From contig JAEYQZ010000224.1 of the NCBI GenBank assembly GCA_023409695.1, positions 1-25,737 on the forward strand: a stretch of 25,737 nt of DNA. Reading direction: 5' to 3'. Under the pieces are notes generated by a model. It did no database searches. It saw only the letters and a program-made list of their open reading frames with translations, and was not told the DNA's origin. Positions 23,550 to 25,737 of this stretch are shown in pieces; positions within the stretch are counted from its first letter, which is position 1; each line of letters opens with the position of its first letter. The position numbers and the translations under genes were made by a program. This DNA is from Methanobacteriota archaeon (GTDB taxonomy: Archaea; Methanobacteriota; Methanobacteria; Methanobacteriales; Methanobacteriaceae).

Positions 23550-23861
23550 ATGTTTTCAGACGATTTAAATGAAATATTTGAATTAGAGGCCAATGCAAGG
23601 GCGAAAAGAAACGATTTAATAAACAGAATCAGGAAAAAGCTTGACGGGTTCAGGAGCAAATTCAGGATCATCAATGAGATTAAAATAAACCTGTTTGAAG
23701 ACGATAAAGGTAAATTTATAAAACTAAGTTTTTTTACAGGCCGTGGATTTTCAATTAACAACCAGTTCATGGAAGAACTCACAGAAATCATGGAAACAGG
23801 CCAATACAACCAGATATTCATTGATACTGACAAGCTGGAAATAGATTTTTTCTACAAATAA
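23550..23861 (+). CDS. small hypothetical protein (103 aa)
   Basis: I chose ATG 23550, preceded by AGTGGT; an upstream GTG at 23541 overlaps that site. The N-terminal 40 residues form a charged helix (LNEIFELEANARAKRNDLIN, then RIRKKL). The rest alternates strands (INEIKINLFE, KFIKLSFFTG, IDTDKLEIDFFYK) with a helix (FMEELTEIMETGQY). It is cytoplasmic with no known motif. A coiled-coil plus alpha/beta binding module is possible. Confidence 0.6.
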   Translation: MFSDDLNEIFELEANARAKRNDLINRIRKKLDGFRSKFRIINEIKINLFEDDKGKFIKLSFFTGRGFSINNQFMEELTEIMETGQYNQIFIDTDKLEIDFFYK

Positions 23862-24097
23862 TTTTTTTTATAATTTCGGCTATTTTTAAGTTTTAAGAGA
23901 TAATACTGGACAAATTATACTGTTTTTTTAAGCTGCTTTTATTTCTAAATGAAAATTTTTTATTCTAGATTAATTCTTTTAACTATTCATGTCATATAAG
24001 ATATGAAGCTTTATTAATAACATAAATCAACTGATTATTTAAAGAATGATATAGTTACAATACATTCCACCCAAAACTAACTCATAAAGGTGCTAAA

Positions 24098-24601
24098 ATG
24101 GTATCCAATGACGAAATTTCACAAAAATTAAGAAGTAAAAGAGAAGGAACACCCTTAAATAGTTATTTAGTCTGTAACAAGTGTGGAGGATATTATGAAT
24201 TACAACCTGGAGAGTCATGGAAAGATTTTGACACTGAATGTGAATGTGGTGGACAGTTAGTACAAAGCACTACTGATTCTTTAGTTTCATATGATGAATA
24301 CAAGGATTATGGAACAGCAATAGTGGTATCATATATTCTATTAATTTTTGGTGGGATACCCGGGTTAATATGTGGGCTTTATCTTATTACAAGAGATAAT
24401 GAAAGGGCTAGGTTCCATGGAAAAATACTAATAATAATTGGCCTCGTTATTGGAATCATATCTATTGTTTATGCCATTGGAGCACTTATCCTTTATAAGT
24501 CCTATTTCCAGCAGCCTACCGTTAACCAGTATCAAGATATCTCCAGTGTCCGATCAAATATTCGTAGCACTCGATTAGTTCTGACGTGCTTTGGAATTTA
24601 A
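24098..24601 (+). CDS. zinc-ribbon, two-TM protein, tandem copy 1 (167 aa)
   Basis: ATG 24098 follows AAAGGTGCTAAA. The N-terminal part has a helix (ISQKLRSKREG) and a zinc ribbon with C26, C29, C48 and C50 (CNKCGG then CECGG). A short linker is followed by two membrane segments (about 74-97 and 107-132) with LITRDNERARFHGK between them. A 30-residue tail ends STRLVLTCFGI. This is a membrane protein of unknown function with its zinc ribbon probably inside the cell. It is the first of three tandem paralogues of the same design, each behind its own promoter-like spacer. Confidence 0.8.
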   Translation: MVSNDEISQKLRSKREGTPLNSYLVCNKCGGYYELQPGESWKDFDTECECGGQLVQSTTDSLVSYDEYKDYGTAIVVSYILLIFGGIPGLICGLYLITRDNERARFHGKILIIIGLVIGIISIVYAIGALILYKSYFQQPTVNQYQDISSVRSNIRSTRLVLTCFGI

Positions 24602-24669
24602 AAAATCATATCCAATGAATTAAATCTTTTCAATATATATCACCTAAATCAAATCTAAAAGGTGCTAAA
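24602..24669 (+). promoter_or_regulatory. duplicated spacer and promoter between copies 1 and 2
   Basis: The 68-bp spacer carries a TATA-like CAATATATATCACC at 24631-24644 and ends AGGTGCTAAA before the next ATG. It closely matches the 67-bp spacer 25183-25249, so the duplication unit was gene plus promoter. Confidence 0.55.
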
Positions 24670-25182
24670 ATGGTCTCAAACAACGAAATCTCCCAAAGAC
24701 TGAGGAATAAAAGAGAAGGGAAATCTTTAAATGGATATTTAGTCTGCAATAAATGTGGAGGATATTACGAACTACAGCTTGGAGAGCCATGGAAGGATTT
24801 TGATACAGAATGCCAGTGTGGAGGGCAGTTAGTACAAAGTGTTAGTGATTCATTAATGCCATACATATCTGAAGATGAATATGAACGCAAGATGTACAGT
24901 ACCGAAATAGTAATAGCTTACCTTATGATTGTTGTTTTTTGTCCAGCAGCAATCGTACTGGGCATTTATCTTATAACAAGGGACAATAAAACGGCTAAAT
25001 CCAATGGGAAAATAGTACTTCTCATTTCTTGTGTACTCTTCTTCATAGTTTTCGGTATTTCAGGGCTTCTCATTTACAACACATATTTCAATCAGCCTAC
25101 TGTTAATCAGTATCAGGATATCTCCAGTGTTCGGGCAAATGTTCATAGCACTCGATTAGTTCTGACCTGCTTTGGAATTTAA
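24670..25182 (+). CDS. zinc-ribbon, two-TM protein, tandem copy 2 (170 aa)
   Basis: This has the same layout as copy 1: CNKCGGYYELQ ribbon knuckle, CQCGG second knuckle, two membrane segments (VIAYLMIVVFCPAAIVLGIY and IVLLISCVLFFIVFGISGLL) and the conserved tail QYQDISSVRANVHSTRLVLT followed by CFGI. The tail and the following spacer are the most conserved parts at DNA level, more than the membrane segments. This points either to selection on the tail or to recent gene conversion there. The function is unknown. Confidence 0.8.
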   Translation: MVSNNEISQRLRNKREGKSLNGYLVCNKCGGYYELQLGEPWKDFDTECQCGGQLVQSVSDSLMPYISEDEYERKMYSTEIVIAYLMIVVFCPAAIVLGIYLITRDNKTAKSNGKIVLLISCVLFFIVFGISGLLIYNTYFNQPTVNQYQDISSVRANVHSTRLVLTCFGI

Positions 25183-25249
25183 AAATCATATTCAATGAAT
25201 TAAATCTTTTCAACATATATCACCTAAATCAAACTAGATAAGTGCTAAA

Positions 25250-25687
25250 ATGGTCTCTAACGAAGAAATCTCACAAAGATTGAAAAACAAAAGAGAAGGT
25301 GGATCCTTATACGGTTATTTAGTCTGTAATAAATGTGGGGGATGCTATGAATTACAGCAGGGTGAATTACCAGAGCATTTTAATCTGGATTGCGAATGTG
25401 GCGGGCAATTGGTACAAAGTGCTACAGATTCTTTATCTCCATCAGGAGAAGAATATGTATTGGATGAGGAATATGAGGAGAAATATAACACTCTTATAGC
25501 AATAGCTTATGTTTTTCTTGTCCTTTTCATGCCAATAGCATTTGTAATATCGCTATATCTCATTACAAGGGACCATAAATGGGCTAAGCATGATGGAAAA
25601 ATAATATTTGCAATATCTTTAGTGATCATATTTCTTTATGTGATTATAGTGGCATTTTTAATTCATTTAAAGTATTTTAGTCATTGA
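25250..25687 (+). CDS. zinc-ribbon, two-TM protein, tandem copy 3, tail lost (145 aa)
   Basis: It has the same N-terminus (MVSNEEISQRLKNKREGGSL), zinc-ribbon cysteines (CNKCGG, CECGG) and two membrane segments, but it stops after HLKYFSH. It lacks the roughly 25-residue tail ending CFGI of copies 1 and 2. The sequence after the stop codon does not resemble the missing tail, so this is replacement or original absence, not a simple nonsense mutation. The ribosome-binding site is weaker (AAGTGC instead of AGGTGC). Confidence 0.8.
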   Translation: MVSNEEISQRLKNKREGGSLYGYLVCNKCGGCYELQQGELPEHFNLDCECGGQLVQSATDSLSPSGEEYVLDEEYEEKYNTLIAIAYVFLVLFMPIAFVISLYLITRDHKWAKHDGKIIFAISLVIIFLYVIIVAFLIHLKYFSH

Positions 25688-25737
25688 CTCTTTCTTTGGG
25701 GTTTGAAAAATCGATCCAAATCCACTTTCAAACTCTT

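Overview
The window is low-GC DNA, most likely from a methanogenic archaeon of the Methanobacteriales (Methanobacterium-like). The evidence is GGTG/AGGAGGTG ribosome-binding sites, TATA-type promoters, large beta-helix adhesin-like surface proteins, many small membrane proteins and no bacterial-type operons. This placement is an inference from style and gene content; no rRNA or tRNA gene was seen.

Layout. Positions 1-6400 hold small genes and damaged genes: a cupin gene and a cation-diffusion-facilitator (CDF) gene, each interrupted twice by short hairpin inserts, a TPR protein with a leftover TPR tail behind it, and several small proteins. Positions 6400-8600 carry a first adhesin and a small winged-helix-like protein. 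Positions 8600-12300, minus strand, carry an NhaP2/CvrA-like cation/proton antiporter, a SulP anion transporter with a STAS domain, and a small PH-like protein. Positions 12500-19300 form the most interesting block: a TIR-TM-PsbP-like protein, a second adhesin, a membrane-anchored PsbP-like protein, a TIR-multi-TM protein, a convergent SLOG-SLATT membrane protein, and a second winged-helix-like paralogue. Positions 19400-25700 carry an ABM-like protein, two hypothetical proteins, a third adhesin, and three tandem zinc-ribbon/two-TM paralogues.

Two things stand out. First, a family of mini-hairpins (about 20-25 nt each, perfect stem, usually a 3-nt loop) occurs in pairs or short arrays. Four such inserts (47, 79, 50 and 48 bp) interrupt the cupin and CDF genes. 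Removing exactly these inserts restores full frames of 119 and 198 residues with no other damage. Second, two TIR proteins with the conserved TIR glutamate lie beside a SLOG domain fused to SLATT membrane segments. By analogy with Thoeris (TIR makes a nucleotide signal, SLOG senses it), this could be a membrane-pore variant of TIR immunity; one of the TIR proteins also carries a predicted external PsbP-like domain.

The three adhesins share a C-terminal tripartite tail (LQKTG[L/M]P, hydrophobic segment, basic end) that looks like a cell-surface sorting signal. The adhesins, PsbP-like proteins and TIR receptor-like protein together suggest a region concerned with the cell surface and with conflict.
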